From NCBI RefSeq assembly GCF_018967865.2, contig NZ_JAHLZY020000001.1, forward strand, positions 4,402,001 to 4,466,000: DNA of 64,000 nucleotides. The letters run 5' to 3'. Source of the stretch: Hymenobacter siberiensis. GTDB lineage: Bacteria; Bacteroidota; Bacteroidia; Cytophagales; Hymenobacteraceae. Shown here in pieces: positions 17,223 to 28,789 of this stretch; within the stretch, counting starts at the first letter, position 1; every line of letters begins with the position of its first letter. Position numbers and translations under genes: made by a program. The notes beneath the pieces are model-generated. The model worked only from the letters and a program-made list of their open reading frames with translations. It did no database searches and was not told the origin of the DNA.

Positions 17223-17624
17223 CTACTTCGAGAGCGTATTACCGGCTTTAATGAGCTGCTTGCTCAGGTTGGTGAGCGGGGCGGCGTAGTCTCCGCCGGC
17301 CTCTTCGGCTACTTTGGCGGTTTCGGCCCCCAGGCTGGCGAGGATTTCGGCGATGTCGTGAGCGGGCGTTTTGGCATCGGCCAGCATATCGCTGAGCTGG
17401 CCGAGCTCCTGCTTGATTTTGGCCAGCCCGGTGCGTTCGGAGGCGGCCAGCACGGCAGCCCAGCGCTCAATTTCAACGATGCCCTCCGGGCCGGAGTTGG
17501 TGGGCGTGCTGGCCGTGAGGAACGTGAGCGTATCGTCGAGCAGGGCGGTATTTTGCTGGTCGCTAACAGTCATGGGCACGGCGGGCGTGGCGGGCGTTTG
17601 CGGAGTGGCGGCGGTGGAATCCAT
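17223..17624 (-). CDS. Small unrecognised helical protein
   Basis: 133 residues, no signal peptide. After a Pro/Thr/Ala-rich head of about 20 residues it is almost entirely amphipathic helix (LAKIKQELGQLSDMLADAK, ISKQLIKAGNTLSK-like ends). Codon use fits the genome. It lies alone between repeat C2 and an outward-facing lipoprotein gene. No known function; a helical-bundle or coiled-coil role is only suggested by composition. Confidence 0.65.
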   Translation of the reverse strand: MDSTAATPQTPATPAVPMTVSDQQNTALLDDTLTFLTASTPTNSGPEGIVEIERWAAVLAASERTGLAKIKQELGQLSDMLADAKTPAHDIAEILASLGAETAKVAEEAGGDYAAPLTNLSKQLIKAGNTLSK

Positions 17625-17792
17625 GGGAATGCGAGATTGAAAAGATGCGTGAGGGCTATACTGCTACCGGCCGATAAAAGTTAGCTAAGCGGTTTGGGGC
17701 GGCTGGCCCGGGCGCAGGCCAACTTAGCGGATGGGTTACCTTTTTGACTAGTATTGATTAACGGTCAAATCTCACTTTCAAATCCACAGACC

Positions 17793-18242
17793 ATGAAAAT
17801 TTCCGTTAAAGCACTGTTCGTAGCCGCCGCCGTTGCCTTCACCGCCACTGCCTGCGAGCAGACCAAAACCACCGAAACCACCGTGGCCACCGACGGTACC
17901 ACCGCTACGGTCGTGACCGATAGCACTGCCATGTCAGCTACCGAAGCTGGTGCCGCCGCCGGCGCTGCCGTCGACAACGCCTCGGCCAACATGAAAGAAG
18001 GCATGCAGAATGCCGGTGCCAAGATGGATGCCGCTGGTGCCAAAATGGATGCCAAGATGGAAGCCGCTGGTGCCAAAATGGATGCCAAAATGGAAGCCGC
18101 TGGTGACAAAATGGATGCCGCCGGTGCCAAGATGAACGCCAAAATGAACGCCGCCGGCGACAAAATGAACGCCATGGGCGACGCCGCCGCCAAATCGGCC
18201 CAGCAGACCAAAGACAACATGCAGGCTGCCGCCAAGAAGTAA
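17793..18242 (+). CDS. Small lipoprotein with tandem KMDAAGA repeats
   Basis: 149-residue lipoprotein. MKISVKALFVAAAVAFTATAC gives a lipobox with Cys21. A Thr-rich linker (about 25-50) follows, then from about residue 75 a run of near-identical units (GAKMDAK / MEAAGAKMDA / GDKMNA) that should form one long amphipathic helix like LEA or apolipoprotein repeats. DNA in the repeat is highly self-similar, so copy number may vary. ATG 17793 is chosen over a TTG at 17754 because it starts the signal peptide. An envelope-stress or membrane-binding role is speculative. Confidence 0.85.
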   Translation: MKISVKALFVAAAVAFTATACEQTKTTETTVATDGTTATVVTDSTAMSATEAGAAAGAAVDNASANMKEGMQNAGAKMDAAGAKMDAKMEAAGAKMDAKMEAAGDKMDAAGAKMNAKMNAAGDKMNAMGDAAAKSAQQTKDNMQAAAKK

Positions 18243-18265
18243 TTTCAGCCGGCCCTGATTATGAA

Positions 18266-18303
18266 AGAAGCCCCGCGCAGGAAATTGCGCGGGGCTTCTT
18301 TAT
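18266..18303. terminator. Two-way terminator
   Basis: GAAGCCCCGCGC ... GCGCGGGGCTTC stem between convergent genes, T-rich on one side and A-rich on the other. Confidence 0.85.
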
Positions 18304-18312
18304 GCGAAATGC

Positions 18313-19872
18313 TCAGGCATTGGCAATTTCCAGGAGCACGTTGTAATACGGGCGGCCCAGGGTGCGGGCGCGCAGCCAGGAGTAGAAGCTGATGACCTGC
18401 AAATCTTCGCGCTCCTGGGAAATGAACGGAGGTAGGTGCGTTACCCGGTTGCCGAAGTCGTGGGTGTGCGCGGTGGCGGGGTTTTCGATGAGCTCGCGCA
18501 CCAGGCTCAGATAGGTGAGCACGGGGCGATAGGGGCCGCCGGCGGGCACGGCTTCGGTAGCGGTAGCCGCGTCGGCGGGCACGGCGGGAAACAGGTCGCG
18601 GATAGTGCGCTCGATGGTACGCAGGCGGGTCAGGGCCTGCTCGGCGTTGTCGAGCTCGATTTGAATGAGCATTTCGCCGATGTTGCGGTTCAGCAGCCAC
18701 TCCAGGCCCAGGTGCTGCTCCAGCTAGTGGTCGGTGCGGTTCAGGCTGAGCAGGGCCTGGTTGGCGTTGGCAAACTGGCCTTCGGCGAAGTAGTGAAACG
18801 TGAGCTGGAGGCGGGCGGTGAGGTCGTCGGCGGCAGTGAGGGCTTTGGGGCCGCGCAAAGCGGCTTCGAGCAGGCCAATGCTTTCGGCATTGCGGCGCAA
18901 AAACGCGTAGTTGGCCGCAAGCAAGAAGGTGAAGCGCGGCGTAAACTCGCTGAACGGACGGCCCGGCCCGGCGCTCAGCAGGGCAGCACCTTTTTCCAGA
19001 TATGCCACCGACTCGGCAAAGCGGCGCGAGCGGTACAGGGCGTGGGCCAGCATGTAGAGCAGCTTGAGCTGGTGCCCGCGCTGGGCCGGCGCAAAGCCGT
19101 GGCGGCGCTCCATAAGGTTGTAGCACCGCTCAATAAACACGGCAAACGACGTGAAATCGCGCCGCACCAGCATGGCGTTGCGCGTGATGGACATGAGCCG
19201 GCTGAGTAGCGCGGGCGAGCGGGCGAAGGCTTCCAGCAAGTCGTATTCGGCCAGAATATTTTGCAGAATGGCATCGACGGCCACTACGGCCCGGCCGCGC
19301 ACCCGCGACTCGCGCAGGCGCTGGCGCAGCAGGCTGTCGGCAATGTTGGCCCGCTCCTCCTCGTCGGCGGCCTTTTTGTTGAGGCGGTAGCGGGGCAGAA
19401 TTTCGTCGAGCGGCTCGGCGTAGGGCGAGCTGGCGTGCTGAATCTGGAGGTTGTACACGGCGTTCAGCTGCTCGTGCTGCTCGGTTTCGCGGCCCAGCTT
19501 TTCGGCCTTGCGCAGGGTATTCCAGGCCAGGCGCGGAATACCGGCTTCGAAGAGGTACTGGGCCAGGGTGAGGTGGCCGCGCACGGTGGCGGCGGCGGCG
19601 GTATCGAGCTGGCGCTGGCGCAGCAGCAGGTAGTCGGTGAGGTGGCGCATGAGGCGCTTACGTAGCGCGTAGTAGGCCACGGGGTTGGGCTCGGCGGGGT
19701 AGAGCTGGGCGATGAGCTGCTCGATTTTCAGCTCTTTGACCCGCACCAGCAGCTCGTAGAGGCGCGAATCGAGCCGGCCGATGGTTTTACGGCGCTGCCG
19801 CTGAATGAAGCGGCCGAAATCGCGCCGGTCGTCGGGGCTGAGGGTGAGAAGCGCGGTGCGCAGGTCGTCCAT
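18313..19872 (-). pseudogene. Helical-repeat protein gene interrupted by an in-frame TAG
   Basis: A 519-codon frame runs from ATG 19872 to 18313 but holds a TAG at 18724-18726 after RTDH. The sequence resumes in the same frame with LEQHLGLEWLLNRNIGEM and continues another 119 codons in good style after an internal ATG at 18672. Changing TAG to CAG would restore HQLEQH. The protein is Leu/Arg-rich helix, TPR-like, with no signal peptide: MDDLRTALLTLSPDDRRDFGRF at the start and repeated 35-40-residue helical pairs after. Family unrecognised. It is a recent nonsense allele, a sequencing error, or two co-translated halves. Confidence 0.75.
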
Positions 19873-20209
19873 TGATGCCGTAAATAGGTTTTTTTGATTA
19901 TTTGGAGCGCATATTAATATCCTTTTATCACATCATTAAAACCTATCAATCATCGACTTAATAATAAAATCACCCACTGCATAAGGTCTAACAATGTGCA
20001 AAATACGGTTGAATTCGGGTAGTGAATACGCCACCTTTCATCATGTTTTCACCCTTAGCCCCCCGCGCCATGTTTATATACGCCTACTCCTATTGTGTTC
20101 CCTGCTGGTGCTGCTGGTGGTTGGCCCGGCCTGCGCCCAGGACTTGCTCACCAAGCGCAACGGCGACGAAGTTGCAGTGAAGGTGGTCGAAATCACGCCT
20201 TCCGAACTA

Positions 20210-20820
20210 AACGACCATGGACTGTAAGTCCATAGGTTTGGATTGCGAATGAAATTCGCGGGTTTCGGCTCAAGCCGACTGAAAGACAACCACTGTAAGT
20301 GGGCTATTCCAGAATGAAATTCTCGTCCCCATTGGGCTGGTCCTTGTGATGATTCAAATACGCTTCGAGTAGCTCGTCTGTGATGTTACCGACACTCCAG
20401 GCCCCGTAGCCAATGCCCCAGAAATGACCGCCCCAATACCGCCGCTTCAACTCGGGAAACTCTTGCAAGAGCAACTTGGCGCTGCGTCCCTTCAAGCGAC
20501 GCATTAATTCGCTCACAGCCAAGGCGGGCGGATACGAGACGTGCAAATGGATATGGTCTTTGCTCACTACCCCTTTCAAGATGCACACATCCAGCGTGTT
20601 ACACGTCTGACGCAGCAAGTCCCGGCAGCGCAGTTGCACATCCCCCGTCAGCACCTGGTAGCGATATTTTGTGCTCCACACCAGATGCACTTCCAGCTTG
20701 TGAACCGAATGGCTGCCTGTTCGCTGCTTCATCTCACAAAGGTACCCGACGCCTGGAAGTGAGTAGCAACTAAAGTCTTGCCCTAAAGGGCATAGCTTTA
20801 ACTAGCGTGCTTAAAAAGTA
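20210..20820 (-). mobile_element. IS200/IS605-type insertion sequence, about 611 bp
   Basis: Contains one tnpA gene and no tnpB. Ends are inferred from the restored host reading frame: host resumes as CTA|AAA TAC. Subterminal hairpins typical of the family are present: ATGGACT-GTA-AGTCCAT (20217-20233) and GCGAAT-GAA-ATTCGC on one side, TGCCCT-AA-AGGGCA (20779-20792) on the other. No target duplication is expected or seen, fitting single-strand peel-and-paste transposition. Exact cleavage positions are uncertain by a few bases. Confidence 0.85.
20304..20732 (-). CDS. tnpA: IS200-type Y1 transposase TnpA
   Basis: 142-residue HUH-type single-strand transposase, full length for the family. HUH motif is H62-L63-H64 in DHIHLHVSYP; the candidate catalytic tyrosine is Y125 in LLEAYLNHHKDQ. 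Other family marks are VWSTKYRYQVL near the start and RYWGGHFWGIGYGAWSVG before the Tyr helix. The frame is intact, so the element may be active. It lies antisense to the split host gene. Confidence 0.95.
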   Translation of the reverse strand: MKQRTGSHSVHKLEVHLVWSTKYRYQVLTGDVQLRCRDLLRQTCNTLDVCILKGVVSKDHIHLHVSYPPALAVSELMRRLKGRSAKLLLQEFPELKRRYWGGHFWGIGYGAWSVGNITDELLEAYLNHHKDQPNGDENFILE

Positions 20821-21471
20821 AAATACCGCCGCGCCGACAACCCCGACGGCCCGCTCATCAGCGTGTGGCGCTCCGATGTATTCCTGATTCGCTACGCCAA
20901 CGGCACCAAGGAAGTGCTCAACGCGCCCCCGGCAACGGCCAGCGGCGGCGTGCCCGTATCGACGGCAGCAGCACACACGGCTTTCCCGGCCGATGTGCCC
21001 ACGGTTAATAACCAGTCGCCCGACGATGCCATTCTGGACGAGCCCATCCGGCTCGATGGGCCGCGCATTGGCTTCACCATTCTCTCGGCCAACGTGCTGG
21101 ACAAGGCCCGCGAAAGCATTCCCGACCTCAACCCCTTCCTGACGCAGTTTGGCTGGCAGTTCGAGAGCCGCCTGTTTCGGCTGCCCAATGGGGTGAGCGG
21201 GCTGGTCGAATTCGTGCCGCTGGTGGGCGGGCTGGAGCAGGGCAAGTTTCTGCCCAGCGTGAGCGGCCTGCTGGGCATGCGCGGGGCCAAGGGCTTCGAG
21301 TTCGGCGTGGGCCCCAACCTAACGCCTCTGGGGGCCAACCTGGTACTGGCCATGGGCACCTCGTTTCGCTCCAACGGCATCAATTTCCCCGTGAACGTGG
21401 CCGTGGTGCCGGGCAATGGCGGCACCCGCGTCAGCCTGATGCTTGGCTTCAACGCCCGCCATCGCTAGGTC

Positions 21472-22119
21472 ATGCGCACCATTGCCAAACCCACAGCCCT
21501 GTGGCATTTGCTGCTCCTGCTGCTCCTGCTGCTCCTAGCCGGGGTGGGCCAAGCCCGTGCGCAGGCAGCCGGAACTACGGATGTTATCCTATGTGCCGAT
21601 GGCAGCGAAGTACCGGGCCGGGTGCTCACCATCTCGCCCCTGGCCCTGACTTACCTGCCCCCCGCTGGCACCGACACCTTGCGCCTGACTACGGCCGACG
21701 TGTTTCTGGTACGCTATGCCAATGGTACCCGCGAGGTGCTCCACCCGGCCCCTGCAACCGAAAAGCCGCTGACGTCCGACCTTCTACCGGGCCTGAGCGA
21801 TGCCCAGCGCCGCACCAAGGGCCGCCAGGATGCGGCCCGCAGCTACACCAGCGGCGGCCCGTTCTGGGGTTCGCTGGCTGCTACGCTCTACGGGGGGCCA
21901 TTTCTGGGCGTGATGGCCCCGGCTATCATGGCGCCTCACGCCATAACGGCGGCCAACCTGAAGGCTCCCGACCCCGGGCTGCTGGCCGACCCTACCTACA
22001 GCCACGCCTACCGCGAAGAGGCCCAGCACCGCAAGCGCGGCCGAGCCTGGGGCGGCTACAGCGTGGGCGCGGGCCTGTGGATAGTGCTTCTGGGCAGCCT
22101 CGTAGCGGGCAATTTATAG
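21472..22119 (+). CDS. Exported paralogue of the split gene
   Basis: 215-residue exported protein. A Leu-rich signal peptide (HLLLLLLLLLLAGVGQARAQ) is followed by DVILCADGSEVPGRVLTI and DVFLVRYANGTREVL, clearly homologous to the N-terminal domain of the IS-disrupted gene just upstream. The C-terminal part differs: YTSGGPFWGSLAATLYGGP and a final hydrophobic segment AGLWIVLLGSLVAGNL suggest one or two membrane spans. Start ATG 21472 lies 3 nt after the upstream stop, so both were probably one operon. Function unknown. Confidence 0.75.
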   Translation: MRTIAKPTALWHLLLLLLLLLLAGVGQARAQAAGTTDVILCADGSEVPGRVLTISPLALTYLPPAGTDTLRLTTADVFLVRYANGTREVLHPAPATEKPLTSDLLPGLSDAQRRTKGRQDAARSYTSGGPFWGSLAATLYGGPFLGVMAPAIMAPHAITAANLKAPDPGLLADPTYSHAYREEAQHRKRGRAWGGYSVGAGLWIVLLGSLVAGNL

Positions 22120-22287
22120 CAGCTGCCGCAATGTGGCCGGCCCGGGCTACGGATGCGCAGCAATGGGGGTGTAAGATTCTGGCATTCGTCCCGCGTCCTC
22201 AACGCGCCCCAAATGCCTTGCGTACAAAGCTCGCAACTACTTCCCCTCCCACCCTCATTTCTTTCTAATTATACTTCCCTTTCAATC

Positions 22288-22722
22288 ATGGACGTTAACA
22301 ACAATAAAATCGGTGACAATACTGAGCTGCAAGGCCGCGGCAACTGGAACCAACTGAAAGGTGCCGCCAAGCAGAAATGGGGCAACCTGACCGACGACGA
22401 CCTGACTTACAGCGAAGGCAAGCAGGACGAATGGTTCGGCCGCCTGCAGGAAAAAACCGGCGAAACCATTGATGATATTAAAAACTGGTTCAGCAACACC
22501 ACCAACGATGCCAGCGCTGCCGCCACCGGCAACAGCACTGAGCTGAAAGCTCGCGGCGACTGGAATCAGATTAAAGGCCAGGCCAAGCAGAAGTGGGGCA
22601 ACCTCACCGACAACGACCTCGACTACGAAGACGGCAAGCAGGACGAGTGGTACGGCCGCCTGCAGGAGAAAACGGGCCACACCATCGACGACATCAAAGG
22701 TTGGTTCCAGCGCACGTTCTAA
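22288..22722 (+). CDS. Tandem CsbD-family stress protein
   Basis: 144-residue small acidic protein made of two CsbD-like units (about 12-72 and 82-144), each with GxWNQxKGxAKQKWGNLTD, a DL.Y..GKQDEW motif and a GRLQEKTG-TIDDIK-W ending. CsbD proteins are general-stress proteins without known biochemistry; most have one unit, so the duplication is notable. ATG 22288 is the start; an upstream frame extension is non-coding. A strong terminator follows at 22783. Confidence 0.88.
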   Translation: MDVNNNKIGDNTELQGRGNWNQLKGAAKQKWGNLTDDDLTYSEGKQDEWFGRLQEKTGETIDDIKNWFSNTTNDASAAATGNSTELKARGDWNQIKGQAKQKWGNLTDNDLDYEDGKQDEWYGRLQEKTGHTIDDIKGWFQRTF

Positions 22723-22782
22723 ATTGACTTTTCCCCGATGAAATAACGCGCCTTCCCAATTCCACCGCCTTGTTTCATTAAT

Positions 22783-22820
22783 AAAAAAAGCCCCTTCTGG
22801 CAGCAGAAGGGGCTTTTTTG
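22783..22820 (+). terminator. Terminator after CsbD gene
   Basis: AAGCCCCTTCTG-GCAG-CAGAAGGGGCTT with T6; A7 on the other side. Confidence 0.9.
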
Positions 22821-22902
22821 CATCTATCCGCATGGCACTGCCTCAACCTTTGCGCCGGATTGCTGCGTAAGAAAATGCAGTATTTTGCCTTCTGCCGTTG
22901 TT

Positions 22903-23712
22903 ATGTCTGCCACCGATAAGCTGCTTACCACTATTCCTCCCCTGCCTTCGTCCGGCATTAAAGCGCTGGCGAAGCTCGGCTTTGCCGCCATTGGCGTGGT
23001 GTATGTGCTCATGGGCGTGCTGGCGCTTTTGGCTGCTATGGGGGTGCAGCGTGGGGCCCGTGCCGACAAGCAGGAAGCCATGCAGCACCTGCAGCAGGTG
23101 CCCGGCGGCAGCGTGCTGCTGGGCCTGATTGCACTGGGCCTGCTCGGCTACATTCTGTGGCGCTTCGCGCAGGCGCTGCTCGATACCGAGGGCAAAGGCA
23201 CCAGCCTGAAAGGGCTGAGCTTTCGGTTCTGGTATGTGTGCAGCGGGCTTTTCTATAGCGGCCTGGCTATCTACGCCGCCAGGCTCGCCCTTCAGGGCCA
23301 CGCCGACGCAGGCACCGATGCCACGAAAACACTGGCCACCGAGGTGCTGAGCTGGCCTGGGGGCGACTGGCTCCTGATTGTGGGGGGTGTGGTCACCATC
23401 TTCATCGGCTTGTACCAGGGGTACCGCGCCTTTTCGGGGCAGCTGCAGTCGGATGTAAGTGCCCGCCAACTTTCGGCCGCCGAGCACCGCCTCGTGTTCC
23501 GGGCCGCGCAGGTGGGCGTCACGGCCCGGGGCATTGTGGTGGGCATCATCGGCTATTTCTTTGTGCAGGCGGGGCAGCAGTCGCGGGCCGGCGCAGTGGG
23601 CAGCACCGATGAGGCCTTCGACTTTCTGGCCACTGCGCCGGCCTCATTGCCTACGGCCTCAATTCGCTGGTACAGGCCCGCTATCCCATGCTGCGGAGCG
23701 TGTAGCGGCTAG
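22903..23712 (+). pseudogene. DUF1206 membrane protein with frameshifted C-terminus
   Basis: DUF1206 proteins have three repeats of paired spans. Here the first five spans are intact (GFAAIGVVYVLMGVLALL, LLGLIALGLLGYILW, FYSGLAIYAARLAL, WLLIVGGVVTIFIGLYQGYRAF, VTARGIVVGIIGYFFVQA). After DEAFDFLATA the frame turns to unrelated residues. In another frame GLIAYGLNSLVQARYPMLRSV, the usual family ending, is found, stopping at 23703-23705. So about 40 nt with a frameshift were lost near 23630-23640. The last 24 bp are tandemly duplicated. Start ATG 22903 is preferred over TTG 22885. Confidence 0.72.
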
Positions 23713-23736
23713 TGCTGCGGAGCGTGTAGCGGCTAG
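23689..23736. repeat. 24-bp tandem duplication
   Basis: TGCTGCGGAGCGTGTAGCGG... (24 bp) occurs twice head-to-tail at 23689-23712 and 23713-23736, over the stop region of the DUF1206 gene. Confidence 0.95.
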
Positions 23737-24956
23737 GCCCGCACGGGCTCGGCCATGTAGTCGCGCAGGTATTGGTACGGCTCCGTCAGCTGGCCGCCTT
23801 TGGCGATGGTGGCGCGGGCAATCACGCCCTCGGCATCGTTACCCAGCAGGTGGGGCAGCACCATGTCGATGAGCTGGCGGCCGAAGTCGCGGCTGGCGTT
23901 GCGGGGCAGCTCGCAGGGCAGGTTGTCCACGGCCATCTCGGTGATATTTTCCAGGCGGGAGTAGGCCGGTTCCAGCTCGCCGGTGACGGAGTTGTAGTCG
24001 AAGGCCGGGTCGGCGATGATGCTGCTACGCTTGGTGGTGGGCACCGAGCCGTTCACGTCGCAGGTCACGTCGGCAATGGTATTGATGCGGAAATCGGGCC
24101 GCCGGGTATCGGCTTCGCTGAAGAGCAGCGGGGCGGCCGGGTGCCAGTAGGCGCAGGCAATGAGCAGGTCGGTCACGGGCAGGAAGTTGCCGAACGTAGA
24201 CTCGTACTCCTCGGGGTGCTGGTGGAAATCGGAGGTGTCCCACACGCGGCCGTCGCGGCGGCGGTTGTAGTCGGAGCTGCGCAGCTGCGTGTACACCGGC
24301 TCGTTGAAATTGAGGTACAGATAGTCGTACACGCTCACCCGCCGGATGCCCATGCGGTCGAGCACTTCCAGCGCGCCCTGCGCCACGCGGCCCGAGCCGG
24401 TCACGGCCATCTTAATGGGGGGCAGCTTCTTCACCTTAAAAAACTCCTCCTGCATGTCGTCCATGTCCACGCATTGGTGGGCAGGCTTCAGGTTATAGAG
24501 GCTGTGCTTTCGGCCGTAGGTGAGCAGGCCATTATAGGCCCCCACGATGCCGGCGTAGCGCCCAAAGGCCACAATGCGCTCACCCTGGGCGTTGGTCAGC
24601 CGCTCGTAGTCAATCAGGGTAATATTCTTTTCGAGCACGGCCTGCAGCAGCTTGCGGTTGGCCGGCTGCTTCTTCACGGTGTGCGAGAAAAAGAGGTATG
24701 TTTTATTCGGAATAAGCTGGTCGGTGGGCACCTCCTTCACGCCCATCAGCACATCGCAGTCCGAAATATCGTCGCGCACTTCCAGGTCGAGGTCGCGGTA
24801 TTCCTGGTCGGTGTAGCTACGGATGGCGCTGCTCTGCACCACGATGCGCAGGCCGGGAAAGGCCGACAGCGCTTCCCCGCATTTCTTGGGGGTGAGGGGC
24901 ACGCGCTTATCGGGCGGGGTTTTGCCTTCGCGGATGAGGCCGATGGTGAGGGACAT
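23733..24956 (-). CDS. Saccharopine dehydrogenase / alanine dehydrogenase-like protein
   Basis: 407-residue NAD(P)-dependent dehydrogenase of the alanine dehydrogenase/PNT superfamily, closest in style to L-lysine-forming saccharopine dehydrogenase (LYS1-like). N-terminal IGLIREGKTPPDKRVPLTP is the substrate-domain signature with the conserved Arg/Lys pair. VTGSGRVAQGALEVLDRMG is the Rossmann loop (about residue 190). INTIADVTCDVNGSVPTT near the end is typical of this group. ATG 24956 (MSLTIGLIREG) is the start; the ORF extends 16 codons further without support. The exact reaction (lysine catabolism or an opine-type reaction) cannot be settled here. Confidence 0.82.
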   Translation of the reverse strand: MSLTIGLIREGKTPPDKRVPLTPKKCGEALSAFPGLRIVVQSSAIRSYTDQEYRDLDLEVRDDISDCDVLMGVKEVPTDQLIPNKTYLFFSHTVKKQPANRKLLQAVLEKNITLIDYERLTNAQGERIVAFGRYAGIVGAYNGLLTYGRKHSLYNLKPAHQCVDMDDMQEEFFKVKKLPPIKMAVTGSGRVAQGALEVLDRMGIRRVSVYDYLYLNFNEPVYTQLRSSDYNRRRDGRVWDTSDFHQHPEEYESTFGNFLPVTDLLIACAYWHPAAPLLFSEADTRRPDFRINTIADVTCDVNGSVPTTKRSSIIADPAFDYNSVTGELEPAYSRLENITEMAVDNLPCELPRNASRDFGRQLIDMVLPHLLGNDAEGVIARATIAKGGQLTEPYQYLRDYMAEPVRA

Positions 24957-25000
24957 GGGTGGGAGTGGTGGGAATTGGGTGAGGCGAGAGATGTAGGCTA

Positions 25001-25096
25001 TCATGCAGAGCGCAGCGAAGCATCTTTACCGCAGGAAGTAAACCTGTTAATTAAATTGCATTGAGCGGTAAAGATGCTTCGCTGCGCTCTGCATGA
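25001..25096. repeat. Long inverted repeat, family A copy 3
   Basis: Perfect 32-bp arms at 25001-25032 and 25065-25096 with a 32-nt AT-rich loop, between divergent genes. Confidence 0.93.
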
Positions 25097-25164
25097 CGGT
25101 CTTCATTGCTATAAGACAGCCAAAATTACAGATTTACCCACAGTTCGCCGGGACGTTTCGGGCG

Positions 25165-25172
25165 TACCTTTG
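25165..25172 (+). promoter_or_regulatory. -7 promoter box of gcvP
   Basis: TACCTTTG, about 65 nt upstream of the gcvP ATG. Confidence 0.6.
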
Positions 25173-25237
25173 TTACGGAATCAAACTCTGTAATCCCACC
25201 CGCCTAACCGGCTATCCACCAATCTATTCCCCTCATT

Positions 25238-28154
<2,917 letters not shown>

Positions 28155-28156
<2 letters not shown>

Positions 28157-28226
28157 GTTAAAAGTTAGGAGTTAAAAAGCCCGTCTGACGATTCAGACGG
28201 GCTTTTTAACTCCTAACTTTTAACTC
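28155..28226. repeat. Heptamer-array hairpin enclosing the gcvP terminator, family B copy 4
   Basis: Perfect 23-bp arms at 28155-28177 and 28204-28226 (GAGTTAA, AAGTTAG, GAGTTAA units). Nested inside is a classic terminator, AAAAAGCCCGTCTG-ACGATT-CAGACGGGCTTTTT. Confidence 0.9.
28174..28208. terminator. Two-way terminator of gcvP and the SH3-like lipoprotein gene
   Basis: AGCCCGTCTG/CAGACGGGCT stem with A5 and T5 flanks, inside the heptamer hairpin. Confidence 0.9.
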
Positions 28227-28228
28227 AT

Positions 28229-28558
28229 TTACTTCATCTTACGATTACCCCGCTCGTTGCCTCGCTCGCCGAAGCAGCGGCGGTCCATGTAGCCCACTTT
28301 GGTCTGGCCATCCTTTTCGAGCCGGACGCGCACGAAATAGGCATTGATGGTATCCGTCACCTGTACTTCATTGCCACTGGTGGTCTGGGCCAGCACAGTG
28401 GACGTCTTTTTCATGCCATCGTATACCGGGCAGTCCACAATAGTGTTATGCACTATGGGGGTACGGTCGACCGCCGCCTTGCCCATTTCGTCGCGGGTGG
28501 AGGTGCAGGCAGCAAGCAGACTGGAAACAACCAAAAAGAGTAGGGCAGTTCTTTTCAT
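28229..28558 (-). CDS. Small lipoprotein, possibly SH3-like
   Basis: 109-residue lipoprotein. MKRTALLFLVVSSLLAACTST gives a lipobox with Cys18. The rest (CPVYDGMKKTSTVLAQTTSGNEVQVTDTINAYFVRVRL, then VGYMDRRCF) reads like a bacterial SH3 domain, which usually binds peptidoglycan or metal. Two further Cys (in VDCPVY and RRCF) could form a disulfide. The ORF extends 16 codons upstream, but ATG 28558 starts the signal peptide. SH3-like assignment is tentative. Confidence 0.75.
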   Translation of the reverse strand: MKRTALLFLVVSSLLAACTSTRDEMGKAAVDRTPIVHNTIVDCPVYDGMKKTSTVLAQTTSGNEVQVTDTINAYFVRVRLEKDGQTKVGYMDRRCFGERGNERGNRKMK

Positions 28559-28789
28559 CAACAAGGAAAAAGCAAGGATGAGGATTTTGGAGGTAAGGTA
28601 GGACAAATTCGCGTGATGTCAATATTTTGTCTTCTTATTTACACTCGCTTAATATCCGGCCCAGCCCCCTGAAAATGGAACACTGCACCCCTCTTTTTCG
28701 TTATTATCATAGCTGCCAAAAACTGCCCATTCATCCTGATTGACCACTTTTTAGGGGCTCAAATCCATCCGTATTCATTCTTCCTTTTT

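Larger units (their letters stand above)
19994..21468 (+). pseudogene. Exported protein gene split by an IS200-type element
   Basis: The 5' part (19994-20209) encodes a signal peptide (LLLLCSLLVLLVVGPACAQ) and DLLTKRNGDEVAVKVVEI. The 3' part (20821-21468) resumes with KYRRADNPDGPL, DVFLIRYANGTKEVL and a beta-rich C-terminus of about 170 residues with SGLLGMRGAKGFEFGVGPN. Joining 20209 to 20821 restores one frame of about 287 codons. The domain is the Bacteroidota motif DxIxxKNGxxI...KYK...DVxxIxYxNGxKEV. The downstream neighbour is an intact paralogue of its first half. The 3' half could still be translated from an internal GTG (20863) but would lack a signal peptide. Confidence 0.85.

Noticed and set aside
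17765..18235. Ala/Ser/Ile-rich ORF antisense to the repeat lipoprotein
   Set aside because: The repeat DNA keeps both strands open; the plus strand has a proper signal peptide and lipobox.
23772..25064. 430-codon open frame antisense to the saccharopine dehydrogenase-like gene
   Set aside because: Same shadow effect; no domain, no start context, and the minus-strand protein has clear family motifs.
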